NCBI GenBank assembly: GCA_021770825.1
Contig: JAETQD010000005.1
Location: 1 to 64,000, forward strand
Source of the DNA: Clostridium sp.
GTDB taxonomy: Bacteria > Bacillota > Clostridia > Lachnospirales > Lachnospiraceae
Direction of reading: 5' to 3'
DNA: 64,000 nt
The notes below the pieces were generated by a model, which did not search any database, was not told the DNA's origin, and saw only the letters and a list, made by a program, of their open reading frames with translations. This document shows positions 56,689 through 64,000 of the stretch, piece by piece. Each line of letters starts with the position of its first letter. Within the stretch, counting starts at the first letter, position 1. The position numbers and the translations under genes were made by a program.

Positions 56689-57627
56689 ATGAAGTTAAGA
56701 GGACTTTCCGTAGTTGAGTGTAAATATTGTTATAATAAGTGGCACGTGGACCCATCCACAGCGCCATATAAGGTGGTTTCTGAAATTAAGGAATTCAGGC
56801 AGCCCAGGGATGTGGACTTGTACCATCTCTGCGGTGTCTACGGGAAGGCCGGGGTTCCGGTTGAGGTTGCTGATCTGGACTATGAGAAGTATAAAGAATA
56901 TGAACCGTATATGGGGGTTACAAAAAATGTTTCCGATGAGGTGTGCGAGGGAGTCCGGAAGGGGAACGGGGTCCTTGTGGCCGGGGGATACTGTTTGTAC
57001 GCACCTGCGGTTGCAGGCGGAATCCAGAGGGCCTTGGGAACGGACAAAAAGATCGGTGTTATCTGGATGGATGCCCATTCGGACAACAGAATCATAGAAG
57101 ATTCCCATGAGCCGGTGCGGTTTGTGGCAATCCCTGTGTCAGTGATGGTGGGACAGACCTATGAACAGTGGAGAAAAGACGGATGCGGCCTGGAAGTTCC
57201 ATGTGAAGGAAAAAACATGCTGCTCAGCGATGGGAGAATGAACGGGGAGATCGGAACCAGGAATATGAAGGATGCGGGAATCATCCATTTAAATTCTGAG
57301 GAGTTTGAGGATGAAGAAACCTGGAAGAAGGCAGTGGAGGAGCTGGCGTCCCGGGTGGATGCGGTCTATCTCTCTGTGGATGTTGATATTTTAAAACCGG
57401 AGTATGTGCCGGCCTATGATAAGGTGGTTCCCGGCGGACATGACATCGAGACAGTGATGCGTAATATACGGATTGTCATGGAAACGGGAAAGGTAGCCGC
57501 CTATTCCCTGTTCTGTGTGGATTTTGATCATTATGAGCAGAATGGAGAATGGACGTATTTAAGCGGAATGAAGTTAATTGCTGCCGGATTGGAGAGCTGG
57601 AAAGAGACAGGATTAAAGAAAGAGTAA
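56689..57627 (+). CDS. Arginase/agmatinase-superfamily protein, atypical
   Basis: This 312-residue ureohydrolase-fold protein keeps WMDAHSDN (DAHxD) and SVDVDILKP (DxD), which supply manganese ligands, but the first canonical motif GGDHS is GGYCL, so one histidine ligand is missing. The third motif also lacks the usual Asp before Pro. It may bind one metal or use another substrate such as a guanidino compound. ATG 56689 follows GAGGGGAG. The last 80 residues contain CVDFDHYEQNGEW, not typical of arginases. Confidence 0.75.
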   Translation: MKLRGLSVVECKYCYNKWHVDPSTAPYKVVSEIKEFRQPRDVDLYHLCGVYGKAGVPVEVADLDYEKYKEYEPYMGVTKNVSDEVCEGVRKGNGVLVAGGYCLYAPAVAGGIQRALGTDKKIGVIWMDAHSDNRIIEDSHEPVRFVAIPVSVMVGQTYEQWRKDGCGLEVPCEGKNMLLSDGRMNGEIGTRNMKDAGIIHLNSEEFEDEETWKKAVEELASRVDAVYLSVDVDILKPEYVPAYDKVVPGGHDIETVMRNIRIVMETGKVAAYSLFCVDFDHYEQNGEWTYLSGMKLIAAGLESWKETGLKKE

Positions 57628-57633
57628 AAAACA

Positions 57634-57675
57634 GGCGGCTTGTGATGGGTAAAATCACAGGCCGCCCTTAAATTT
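57634..57675. terminator. Bidirectional terminator between convergent genes
   Basis: GGCGGCTTGTGAT (57634-57646) pairs with ATCACAGGCCGCC (57654-57666, one G-T pair). A T-run (TGTTTTTTAC) follows on the minus strand and a TTAAATTTTAA stretch on the plus strand. It ends the arginase-like gene and the two-component operon. Confidence 0.85.
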
Positions 57676-59969
57676 TAATTCTTAATGGGGAAGGTCACTT
57701 CTGCCTTGAATAAGTCGCCGTCAATGGTAATCTGGAATTTTCCGCCCTGGAGCGTGGTCAGGTCCTTGGCGATGGAGAGGCCAAGACCGCTGCCTTCGGT
57801 GGTTCGGGAGGTGTCTCCGCGAACAAAACGCTCTGTCAGTTCATCGGGGCTTATGTTTAATGGAGAAGCTGAGATATTTTTAATGGAGAAGGTCACTTCA
57901 GGTCCATGGTCCTCAACTCCGACATAAACACGGGTGCTTTCAAGGGCATATTTAAAGGCATTGTTATAAAGATTTTCCAACACACGCCAGAGACGTCTTC
58001 CATCGGCTTCGATCAAAATTACCTCATTGGGAAGTGTATTGACCAGCTCCAGATGGCGGATGGCGTACTTATCCTCAAATTCTCCGGTGGTCTGCTGTAC
58101 CAGCTCAACAATATCAATATTGGCCATTTCCAGCTTGATATTTCCGGAGCTGGCTCTGGATGCCTCCACCAGGTCCTCAGTCAGCGTTTTTAACCGCTGG
58201 GATTTCTGGTCCAGGACCTCTAAATATTTCTGGATGGTGGGGTCCTCCGGGTGCTCCCTCTTAATTAAGTCCACATAATTAATAATGGAAGTGAGGGGTG
58301 TCTTGATGTCATGGGACACATTGGTAATCAGGTCAGCCTTTAAGCGTTCGCTCTTTACCTGTTCGGCCAGGGCAGTCTGCAGGCCATCGCTGATTCTGTT
58401 TAAGCCCTCTGCAAGCTCTGCTTCCAGATGGGAGAATCGGGAGACTTCCACCTTGTAGTTGGTTTCGCCGGAGGCCAGCTTTTCGATGGCCTCATGGATT
58501 CGGTCTGTCTGGACCGCATTGCTGTACAGATAGTGGAAAACCATGAGGTTTCCCAGGACCCATACGATGGCAGCCGATATGAACGGGATGGAACGGAGGG
58601 TCTCCTCTTCATGGCGCAGAACGAAAAAGGCTCCCAGAGTAATCATGAACACATTGGCACTTAAATAAAGAACATATCCCAGGGTCAGCCGGTATTTGAA
58701 GCTGCGTTCAGACAGGCTTTCCATCATCTCATAAAGGAAACTGTTTTTCCACAGGGTTTCGGCCTTATACCGCCGCAGGAGACTGAAAAAGGTCAGAATC
58801 CCACAGAGATATATGACGCCGAACATCACGACACGGTTTGCTCTGTCCCAGTAAGCGGAAGAGACCACCAGGTGAAGGAGTCTCGACAAAAGCGGAGCTC
58901 CCAGGGTTACTCCCAGATACGTCACAAACAGCATGAGGAGCAGCATAATGTCTGTTTTTATCTTATCGAATGGGTAGAGCGTAATGGTCCGGTCTGAGAA
59001 GGACTGATGGCCGGATGCATACACCAGGAAGATGAGGGTGAGAAAGCACCCCACCAGGCCGATTGCCACCAGATAAAGTCCGTTGGTGAAGGACTTGCGG
59101 GAGCTGTTGTAGGCGATGAACTCCTGGGCATAATCATCGTTGGCCTTATAGCTGGTATCCAATCCCACAACCACATAGTTCTGGTTGCTGTTATAGGGAT
59201 TGTTCTGCGCCATCAGAGCCGGGATGCTGGGAAACGTGGAATCAAAGTTGGTTCTCACAGCCAGATCGTTGGAATCCCCGGCATAATAAATATATTTTCC
59301 CATGGCCATCATATCGTCCACGGACATTTCCGGCGCATTGGTGAGAATTTCATAGATGGCACTGTTTTTCGAGTAGTAGGCCACGCGGAAGTAAAAGTTG
59401 GTGAAATCCGACATGAGCCTGGAATAAATGGAATAGTAGGAGGAAAACCGGCTTAAAATTTCATAGGTCAGTTCCGGAAGTGTGGCGAAGGACTGGTCCG
59501 GTCCGGTCAGCTCTTCCTCTGACTGGTAGCAGCGCCACTGCACATAATACTGTGTCTCATCTTCCTCCGACAGCTCTTCCGGCATACCCTTTAACTCATA
59601 ATTATCGCTTTCATCCAGATAGTAGCCAAGGGATTTTCCGTAAAGGATAATATCGTTTAAGGTATAGGTCATATCGCCGCCGGGGCCGGAGGTTACCTGG
59701 AGAACCACCTTATTGTAATCCACGTTTCCGTTGGTCTCAAAGATTTCCTGGTACTTCAGGTAGTTGAAAATGCTGGTGATGTCGGACTGTACTTTTTTAT
59801 TGAAGTCGGGGGACTGCTCAAAGGTTTCGTTCTGCAGCCAGTCCAGTCCGCGGCCGTAATTGGAGTTTAAGTACATGAAGCCGATCCCCAAAAGTGTTAC
59901 GCAGGCAAAAATGAAATGCAGAAAGCCGGCCATACGTTTTAAAACAGGAGTTGGTGATTTCTGGTTCAT
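57675..59969 (-). CDS. Sensor histidine kinase with large extracytoplasmic domain
   Basis: This 764-residue kinase has an N-terminal membrane helix (~10-32), an extracytoplasmic domain of ~265 residues, then a block of about six membrane helices (~300-500), a HAMP-like linker, a HisKA dimerisation domain with NVSHDIKTPLTSIINYVDLI (phospho-acceptor His), and a HATPase_c domain with N box NLYNNAFKYAL and G boxes (DTSRTTEGSGLGLSIAKDL). I chose ATG 59969 with AAGGAGAG. The response regulator gene lies 10 bases upstream, so they form one operon. The signal is unknown. Confidence 0.9.
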   Translation of the reverse strand: MNQKSPTPVLKRMAGFLHFIFACVTLLGIGFMYLNSNYGRGLDWLQNETFEQSPDFNKKVQSDITSIFNYLKYQEIFETNGNVDYNKVVLQVTSGPGGDMTYTLNDIILYGKSLGYYLDESDNYELKGMPEELSEEDETQYYVQWRCYQSEEELTGPDQSFATLPELTYEILSRFSSYYSIYSRLMSDFTNFYFRVAYYSKNSAIYEILTNAPEMSVDDMMAMGKYIYYAGDSNDLAVRTNFDSTFPSIPALMAQNNPYNSNQNYVVVGLDTSYKANDDYAQEFIAYNSSRKSFTNGLYLVAIGLVGCFLTLIFLVYASGHQSFSDRTITLYPFDKIKTDIMLLLMLFVTYLGVTLGAPLLSRLLHLVVSSAYWDRANRVVMFGVIYLCGILTFFSLLRRYKAETLWKNSFLYEMMESLSERSFKYRLTLGYVLYLSANVFMITLGAFFVLRHEEETLRSIPFISAAIVWVLGNLMVFHYLYSNAVQTDRIHEAIEKLASGETNYKVEVSRFSHLEAELAEGLNRISDGLQTALAEQVKSERLKADLITNVSHDIKTPLTSIINYVDLIKREHPEDPTIQKYLEVLDQKSQRLKTLTEDLVEASRASSGNIKLEMANIDIVELVQQTTGEFEDKYAIRHLELVNTLPNEVILIEADGRRLWRVLENLYNNAFKYALESTRVYVGVEDHGPEVTFSIKNISASPLNISPDELTERFVRGDTSRTTEGSGLGLSIAKDLTTLQGGKFQITIDGDLFKAEVTFPIKN

Positions 59970-59979
59970 ATGGCTCTCC

Positions 59980-60675
59980 TTACTGTTTTTCAATCTTATA
60001 ACCGACGCCCCAGACAACCTTTAAATAGCGGGGCTCCTTCGGATTGATCTCAATTTTTTCACGGATATGGCGGATATGGACGGCCACGGTGTTATCGGCT
60101 CCGATGGCATCCTCGTTCCATATTTTTTCATATATCTGGTCAATGGAAAATACCTTTCCGGCATTTTTCACCAGTAAAAGCAGAATGTTGTATTCGATGG
60201 GCGTGAGTTTAATTAATTCACCGTCCACGGAAACTTCCTTATTTTCATCATTGATTAAAAGGCCGCCGCATTTATAGATCTGGGAATTGCTCTGCTGATT
60301 CAGATTTCCAAGCTGCGTGTAGCGGCGGAGCTGGGATTTTACGCGGGCCACCAGCTCCAGGGGATTAAAGGGCTTTGTGATGTAATCATCGGCTCCGATA
60401 TTAAGCCCCAGGATTTTGTCGGTATCCTCGGATTTTGCAGACAGGATGATAATGGGAATACTGCTGGTTTCCCGTACTTTTAAAGTGGTACGGATTCCGT
60501 CCAGGCCCGGCATCATCACATCGACAATCATGAGATTCACTTCGTTTTTCTCAAGAAGCTCAAGCGCCTCGTAGCCGTCAAAGGCCTTAATTACCTGGAA
60601 GCCCTCTCCGGTGAGGTAAATGTTTATGGCTTCTACGATCTGTTTATCATCATCACAAACTAAAATGGTTTGCAT
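59980..60675 (-). CDS. OmpR/PhoB-type response regulator
   Basis: This 231-residue protein has a receiver domain (CDDDKQ acidic pocket, phospho-acceptor Asp in MIVDVMMPGLDG, Thr/Ser in IIILSAK, Lys in ITKPFNPLEL) and a C-terminal winged-helix DNA-binding domain (~130-231) ending KVVWGVGYKIEKQ. It is paired with the kinase downstream. The ribosome site is AGGAGGGAG. Confidence 0.94.
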   Translation of the reverse strand: MQTILVCDDDKQIVEAINIYLTGEGFQVIKAFDGYEALELLEKNEVNLMIVDVMMPGLDGIRTTLKVRETSSIPIIILSAKSEDTDKILGLNIGADDYITKPFNPLELVARVKSQLRRYTQLGNLNQQSNSQIYKCGGLLINDENKEVSVDGELIKLTPIEYNILLLLVKNAGKVFSIDQIYEKIWNEDAIGADNTVAVHIRHIREKIEINPKEPRYLKVVWGVGYKIEKQ

Positions 60676-60717
60676 GGGACTCCCTCCTTTTATGTAAATG
60701 GATTACAGGACAAAAAA

Positions 60718-60753
60718 TTCGCCACATTCAGTATAACACAAAAATGTGGCGAA
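60718..60753 (-). terminator. Terminator of the glycogen operon
   Basis: TTCGCCACATT (60718-60728) and AATGTGGCGAA (60743-60753) are perfect 11-bp arms with a 14-base loop, followed on the minus strand by TTTTTTG. It lies after the branching enzyme gene and before the response regulator gene. Confidence 0.88.
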
Positions 60754-60784
60754 CGTATTAAAAATTCCTGTCAATTAGCAAAAT

Positions 60785-62722
60785 TTAGTTGAAACGGAAA
60801 ATGGCGGTTCCATAAGCCGGAAGCGGGTAAGCGAAGGAGTAGGGCTGACCGTCGCACTCAGATTTGGCCGCCTTTGCAGAGAACGGGTGCTCGCCGCGTT
60901 TGTAAAGGCCGTGCTTGCTGTCCAGAATCAGAGTATAGGTTCCTGCTTTCGGTACACCCACACGGTAGTCGTCTCTGGCCATGGGGGTGAAGTTCATGAT
61001 AAATAAGAGGTTTTTCTTGCCTGTCTCATCTCTTCTCACAAAGCTGAAAATACTTCTGTCTCCGTCATTGGCGTTAATCCATTGGAAGCCGTTAAAATCG
61101 TTGTCCAGGCGGTAGAGGGCCGGATATTTCTGGTAAATGTGGAGCAGGTCACTGAAGTATTTCTGAAGGTCACGGTGTGCCGGCTCATCGGCGAGATACC
61201 AGTCCAGACCTACCTTTTCATCCCACTCATGATACTGGCCGAAATCCTGGCCCATGAACAGTAATTTCTTTCCGGGATGGCCGATCATAAAGGTATAGCC
61301 TGCCTTTAAATTGGCAAATTTATCATCCGGGAATCCCGGCATCTTGTTGATCATGGAACACTTTAAATGTACCACCTCATCGTGAGACAGGGATAAAATA
61401 TAGTTTTCGCTGGTGGCATAGGTGATTCCGAAGGTCATTTTGTTGTGGTTGTATTTCCGGAAATAGGGATCTAACTTCATGTATTCCAGGAAATCGTGCA
61501 TCCAGCCCATGTTCCACTTAAAGGTAAATCCAAGGCCTCCGGTCTCCGGTCCCTTGGTGACGCCGGGCCATGCGGTGGATTCCTCGGCAATCATGATGGC
61601 TCCGGTCAGGTGTCCGGTTAAAACACTGTTTAAATGGCGGAAAAATTCAATGGCTTCCAGGTTCTTGTTTTCTCCGTATTTGTTGGGAACCCAGTTTCCG
61701 GCGCTTCTTCCGTAGTCCAGATAAAGCATGGAGGCAACGGCATCCACCCGGAGACCATCCGCATGGAAATTCTCCACCCAGTACATGGCGTTGGCAATTA
61801 AGAAATTTTTCACTTCATTTTTGCTGTAATCGAAAACCTTTGTGCCCCAGTCGGGATGCTCGCCCTTTCTCGGGTCTGCGTATTCATAAAGGGGCTCGCC
61901 GTCGAAGTCAGCAAGACCATGGGCGTCCTTGGGGAAGTGGGCCGGAACCCAGTCCAGGATAACGCCGATGCCCTTTTTATGAAGGTAGTTGACAAAGTAC
62001 ATGAACTCCTTTGGGGTTCCATAGCGGGAGGTGGGGGCATAGTATCCGGTTACCTGATAGCCCCAGGAGCCATCGTAGGGATGTTCTGCGATTCCCATTA
62101 ATTCCACGTGGGTGTATCCCATCTTTTTTACGTAATCGGCCAGCTCATGGGCGGCCTCTTTATATGTATAATAGCCTTCCTTTTCTGTCCGGTCAGCCTT
62201 TCTCCAGGAACCGAGATGCAGTTCATAGATGGACATGGGGGATTTTACGGGATCCAAGCTCTTTCTGGCGGTCATCCATTTTTCATCGCCCCACTTGAAA
62301 TCGGAAATATCAGTCACAACAGATGCGGTGCCGGGACGGAATTCTGCACTGAATGCGTAGGGGTCCGCCTTAAAAATGATTTTATCTTCCTTGGTGGTAA
62401 TTGCAAATTTATAGAGAGCTCCGGTTCCAAGGTCCGGTACGAAGGCTTCGTAGATGCCGGAGTCTTCCAGCGCCTTCATGGGTGTGGTATCCGGATTCCA
62501 GCCGTTGAAATCACCTACTACACTGACAGCCTTTGCGTGGGGGGCCCAGACGGCAAAGTAAATGCCTTTTTTTCCTTTGTATGTTTTCGGATGTGCTCCC
62601 AGCTTTTCAAAAATCTTATAATGGGTTCCCTGGCCGAATAAATACCGGTCCAGATCGGTGATAAACCCTGTTCCTACCTGCTTTTTTGATGGAGTTTTTT
62701 TCTCTTTGCTTGTTCCTTTCAT
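60785..62722 (-). CDS. glgB: 1,4-alpha-glucan branching enzyme
   Basis: This 645-residue GH13 enzyme makes alpha-1,6 branches in glycogen. A CBM48-type N-terminal domain (GIYFAVWAPHAKAVSVVGDFNGW) is followed by the catalytic barrel with GLRVDAVASMLYLDYGR (nucleophile Asp), MIAEESTAWP (acid/base Glu) and LSHDEVV (third Asp), then a C-terminal beta domain. Its stop and start regions show it is co-transcribed with the amylase gene upstream. Confidence 0.96.
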   Translation of the reverse strand: MKGTSKEKKTPSKKQVGTGFITDLDRYLFGQGTHYKIFEKLGAHPKTYKGKKGIYFAVWAPHAKAVSVVGDFNGWNPDTTPMKALEDSGIYEAFVPDLGTGALYKFAITTKEDKIIFKADPYAFSAEFRPGTASVVTDISDFKWGDEKWMTARKSLDPVKSPMSIYELHLGSWRKADRTEKEGYYTYKEAAHELADYVKKMGYTHVELMGIAEHPYDGSWGYQVTGYYAPTSRYGTPKEFMYFVNYLHKKGIGVILDWVPAHFPKDAHGLADFDGEPLYEYADPRKGEHPDWGTKVFDYSKNEVKNFLIANAMYWVENFHADGLRVDAVASMLYLDYGRSAGNWVPNKYGENKNLEAIEFFRHLNSVLTGHLTGAIMIAEESTAWPGVTKGPETGGLGFTFKWNMGWMHDFLEYMKLDPYFRKYNHNKMTFGITYATSENYILSLSHDEVVHLKCSMINKMPGFPDDKFANLKAGYTFMIGHPGKKLLFMGQDFGQYHEWDEKVGLDWYLADEPAHRDLQKYFSDLLHIYQKYPALYRLDNDFNGFQWINANDGDRSIFSFVRRDETGKKNLLFIMNFTPMARDDYRVGVPKAGTYTLILDSKHGLYKRGEHPFSAKAAKSECDGQPYSFAYPLPAYGTAIFRFN

Positions 62723-62724
62723 AC

Positions 62725-64000
62725 TTACCCCTCCAGAAGTTTAAAGATTGCGCCGCCGTTGGGCGGGAGTGTTACGGAAAGTCTGCCGTTTTCCAGGGGA
62801 ACCGGTCCGGCGGTTTCGTCCAGGAGGTTTGTGGCCTGGCGGGCGGAGAAGGGAACCGGGATGGAAAGGGAAGCAGGCTGATCGTCGTTGTTGACAGCCG
62901 AAAGAATCAGGCTGTTGGTACCAAAGCGGCAGAACGCATACTGCCGGTTGGTGAGAAGGAGCTCTTTATAAAGCCCTCCATGGAGCTCTTCGTTTTCTTT
63001 ATGAATTTTAGCCAGTGCCGTGATGTGGTCTGTTAAGGCACAGGGCTTTGCATTCTGTTCCGCAACGGAAAGGGCCGGACGCAGGACCTCATCGGAGGTG
63101 CGGGAGCGTTTTCCCTCAATTCCCCACTCACTTCCATAATAAATCGAAGGAATTCCCGGCAGTGTGAATAAAAGCTGGTACACGGGGAAGAGATGGGCCG
63201 GGTTATTTACCTTGCTGGCTATGCGGTCCTCATCGTGGTTGTCCACGAAGGTATAGAGGGAATTTCCGATGGCTTCCAGCCGTCTGACATTATGGGCGAT
63301 CTCGAAGTAGTTATGGTCATTGTGGCCGGAGTAAAAAGCCTTATGGAGTTCGTAATTGGTGACGGAATGAAGCATTTCTCCGTTGGCCCAGCGGCCGTAT
63401 TCTCCATGGATTACCTCGCCCATGAGCCAGAAATCCTCTTTTAAGGGAGCAGTTCTCTGGCGGAGCTCCTTCATGAAATTGAAATCCAGCACATTGGCGC
63501 AGTCCAGGCGGATTCCGTCAATATCAAACTGGTCAACCCAGAATTTCACAGTATCAAAAAGGTACTCTTTCACAGCCGGACTCCAGAGATTTAAGCAGGG
63601 AAGCTCGTAATGGCCCTGCCATGCCTCATATCCGAAGGAATCTCCCAGGGGGCTGCCCCATCCGAAATTGACCCCGCGGTACCAGTCCTTATAGGGAGAG
63701 GCCTCGCGGTGCTCTTTAAGATCGCGGAAAGCAAAAAACTCACGTCCCGTATGGTTGAAAACACCGTCCACCACAACGCGGATGCCGTTTTCGTGGCACT
63801 CCTTCACGAATTTCTTAAAATCATCGTTTGTGCCCAAACGTCTGTCTATGAGCCGGAAATCCCTTGTGTCGTATCCATGCCGTGAAGATTCAAAAAGAGG
63901 ACCGATATAAAGGGCGGTGCAGTTTAGCTGTTTCATATGGGGAATCCACTGCATTAATTCCCCAAAGCGGTCGGCCGCCGTATTTTCATGGTTTTCCTTT
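62725..64000 (-). CDS. GH13 alpha-amylase-family glycosidase, 5' end outside window
   Basis: The gene is cut by the right edge: 425 codons are visible and the frame stays open to 64000. The barrel motifs are VVVDGVFNHTG, GIRLDCANVLDF (nucleophile Asp), WLMGEVIHGEYG (acid/base Glu) and FVDNHDEDR, ending in a beta domain. It is most like neopullulanase/cyclomaltodextrinase-type enzymes that degrade alpha-glucans. It is separated from glgB by 2 bases, so the two form a glycogen/alpha-glucan operon. Confidence 0.9.
   Translation of the reverse strand, partial: KENHENTAADRFGELMQWIPHMKQLNCTALYIGPLFESSRHGYDTRDFRLIDRRLGTNDDFKKFVKECHENGIRVVVDGVFNHTGREFFAFRDLKEHREASPYKDWYRGVNFGWGSPLGDSFGYEAWQGHYELPCLNLWSPAVKEYLFDTVKFWVDQFDIDGIRLDCANVLDFNFMKELRQRTAPLKEDFWLMGEVIHGEYGRWANGEMLHSVTNYELHKAFYSGHNDHNYFEIAHNVRRLEAIGNSLYTFVDNHDEDRIASKVNNPAHLFPVYQLLFTLPGIPSIYYGSEWGIEGKRSRTSDEVLRPALSVAEQNAKPCALTDHITALAKIHKENEELHGGLYKELLLTNRQYAFCRFGTNSLILSAVNNDDQPASLSIPVPFSARQATNLLDETAGPVPLENGRLSVTLPPNGGAIFKLLEG

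Noticed and set aside
1-64000. CRISPR array or cas genes
   Set aside because: No regularly spaced direct repeats and no Cas-like protein were seen anywhere in the window.

Overview
The window looks like a chromosomal segment of a low-to-mid GC anaerobic gut Firmicute, most likely a Lachnospiraceae-type Clostridium. The basis is the complete V-type ATPase operon, rubredoxin/rubrerythrin/desulfoferrodoxin oxygen defence, Gram-positive Shine-Dalgarno sites and promoters, a SipW/TasA pair, and remnants of Firmicutes conjugative elements. The assignment to a family is inference.

Region 1 (1-17.7 kb) is an accessory island. It ends in the 3' half of a tRNA-Arg(CCT) gene (17655-17697), which reads as one attachment site of an integrated element. 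It carries a HEPN-like/degenerate-receiver protein and a small membrane protein, then an oxidative-stress and sulfur-handling block: desulfoferrodoxin, a ferredoxin-rubrerythrin fusion, a double rubredoxin, a DUF134/NifX-like fusion, a Crp/Fnr regulator, a CoA-disulfide reductase with rhodanese, two further rhodaneses, a thioredoxin and an SDR oxidoreductase. Three operons in this block share a 13-bp palindrome GTGA-N5-TCAC followed by GGA. Each copy is centred 29 bp upstream of the -10 position (about -41), the class II position of a CRP-type activator. The Crp/Fnr protein encoded in the middle of the block has a CRP-like recognition helix (R-E-x3-R). I read this as a previously unlabelled local regulon. 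The rest of the island holds two XRE regulators, a type I restriction locus whose hsdM and hsdS are deleted so that hsdR is fused to the first codons of hsdM, and three attached genes (MmcQ/YjbR, a PD-(D/E)XK-like protein, and a 529-residue unknown).

Region 2 (17.7-37.5 kb) is mostly core chromosome: a HAD phosphatase; a Com-like zinc ribbon behind a LexA/SOS-type box; a sigma-like HTH protein; SipW signal peptidase with a TasA/CalY-like substrate; a glyoxalase-family protein; a phosphoesterase; an exonuclease; a D,D-carboxypeptidase; the nine-gene V-ATPase operon with a divergent LysR gene; an SH3 protein; TrmB; a thioredoxin; and tRNA-Lys(CTT).

Region 3 (37.5-43.7 kb) is disturbed by mobile DNA: an intact IS1182-type element, and a scrap heap of conjugative-element gene fragments that appears to have landed inside the shared terminator between a P1-family peptidase and an amidohydrolase operon.

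Region 4 (43.7-64 kb) is metabolic. It has an amidohydrolase pair in which one member has lost its metal ligands, an M20 amidohydrolase, a membrane phosphoesterase, an HD-LarE fusion, an M20/AEC/MATE/M20 transport-and-peptidase operon, an IclR regulator divergent from an atypical arginase-family protein, a two-component system, and glycogen branching enzyme with a GH13 alpha-amylase that runs off the right edge.
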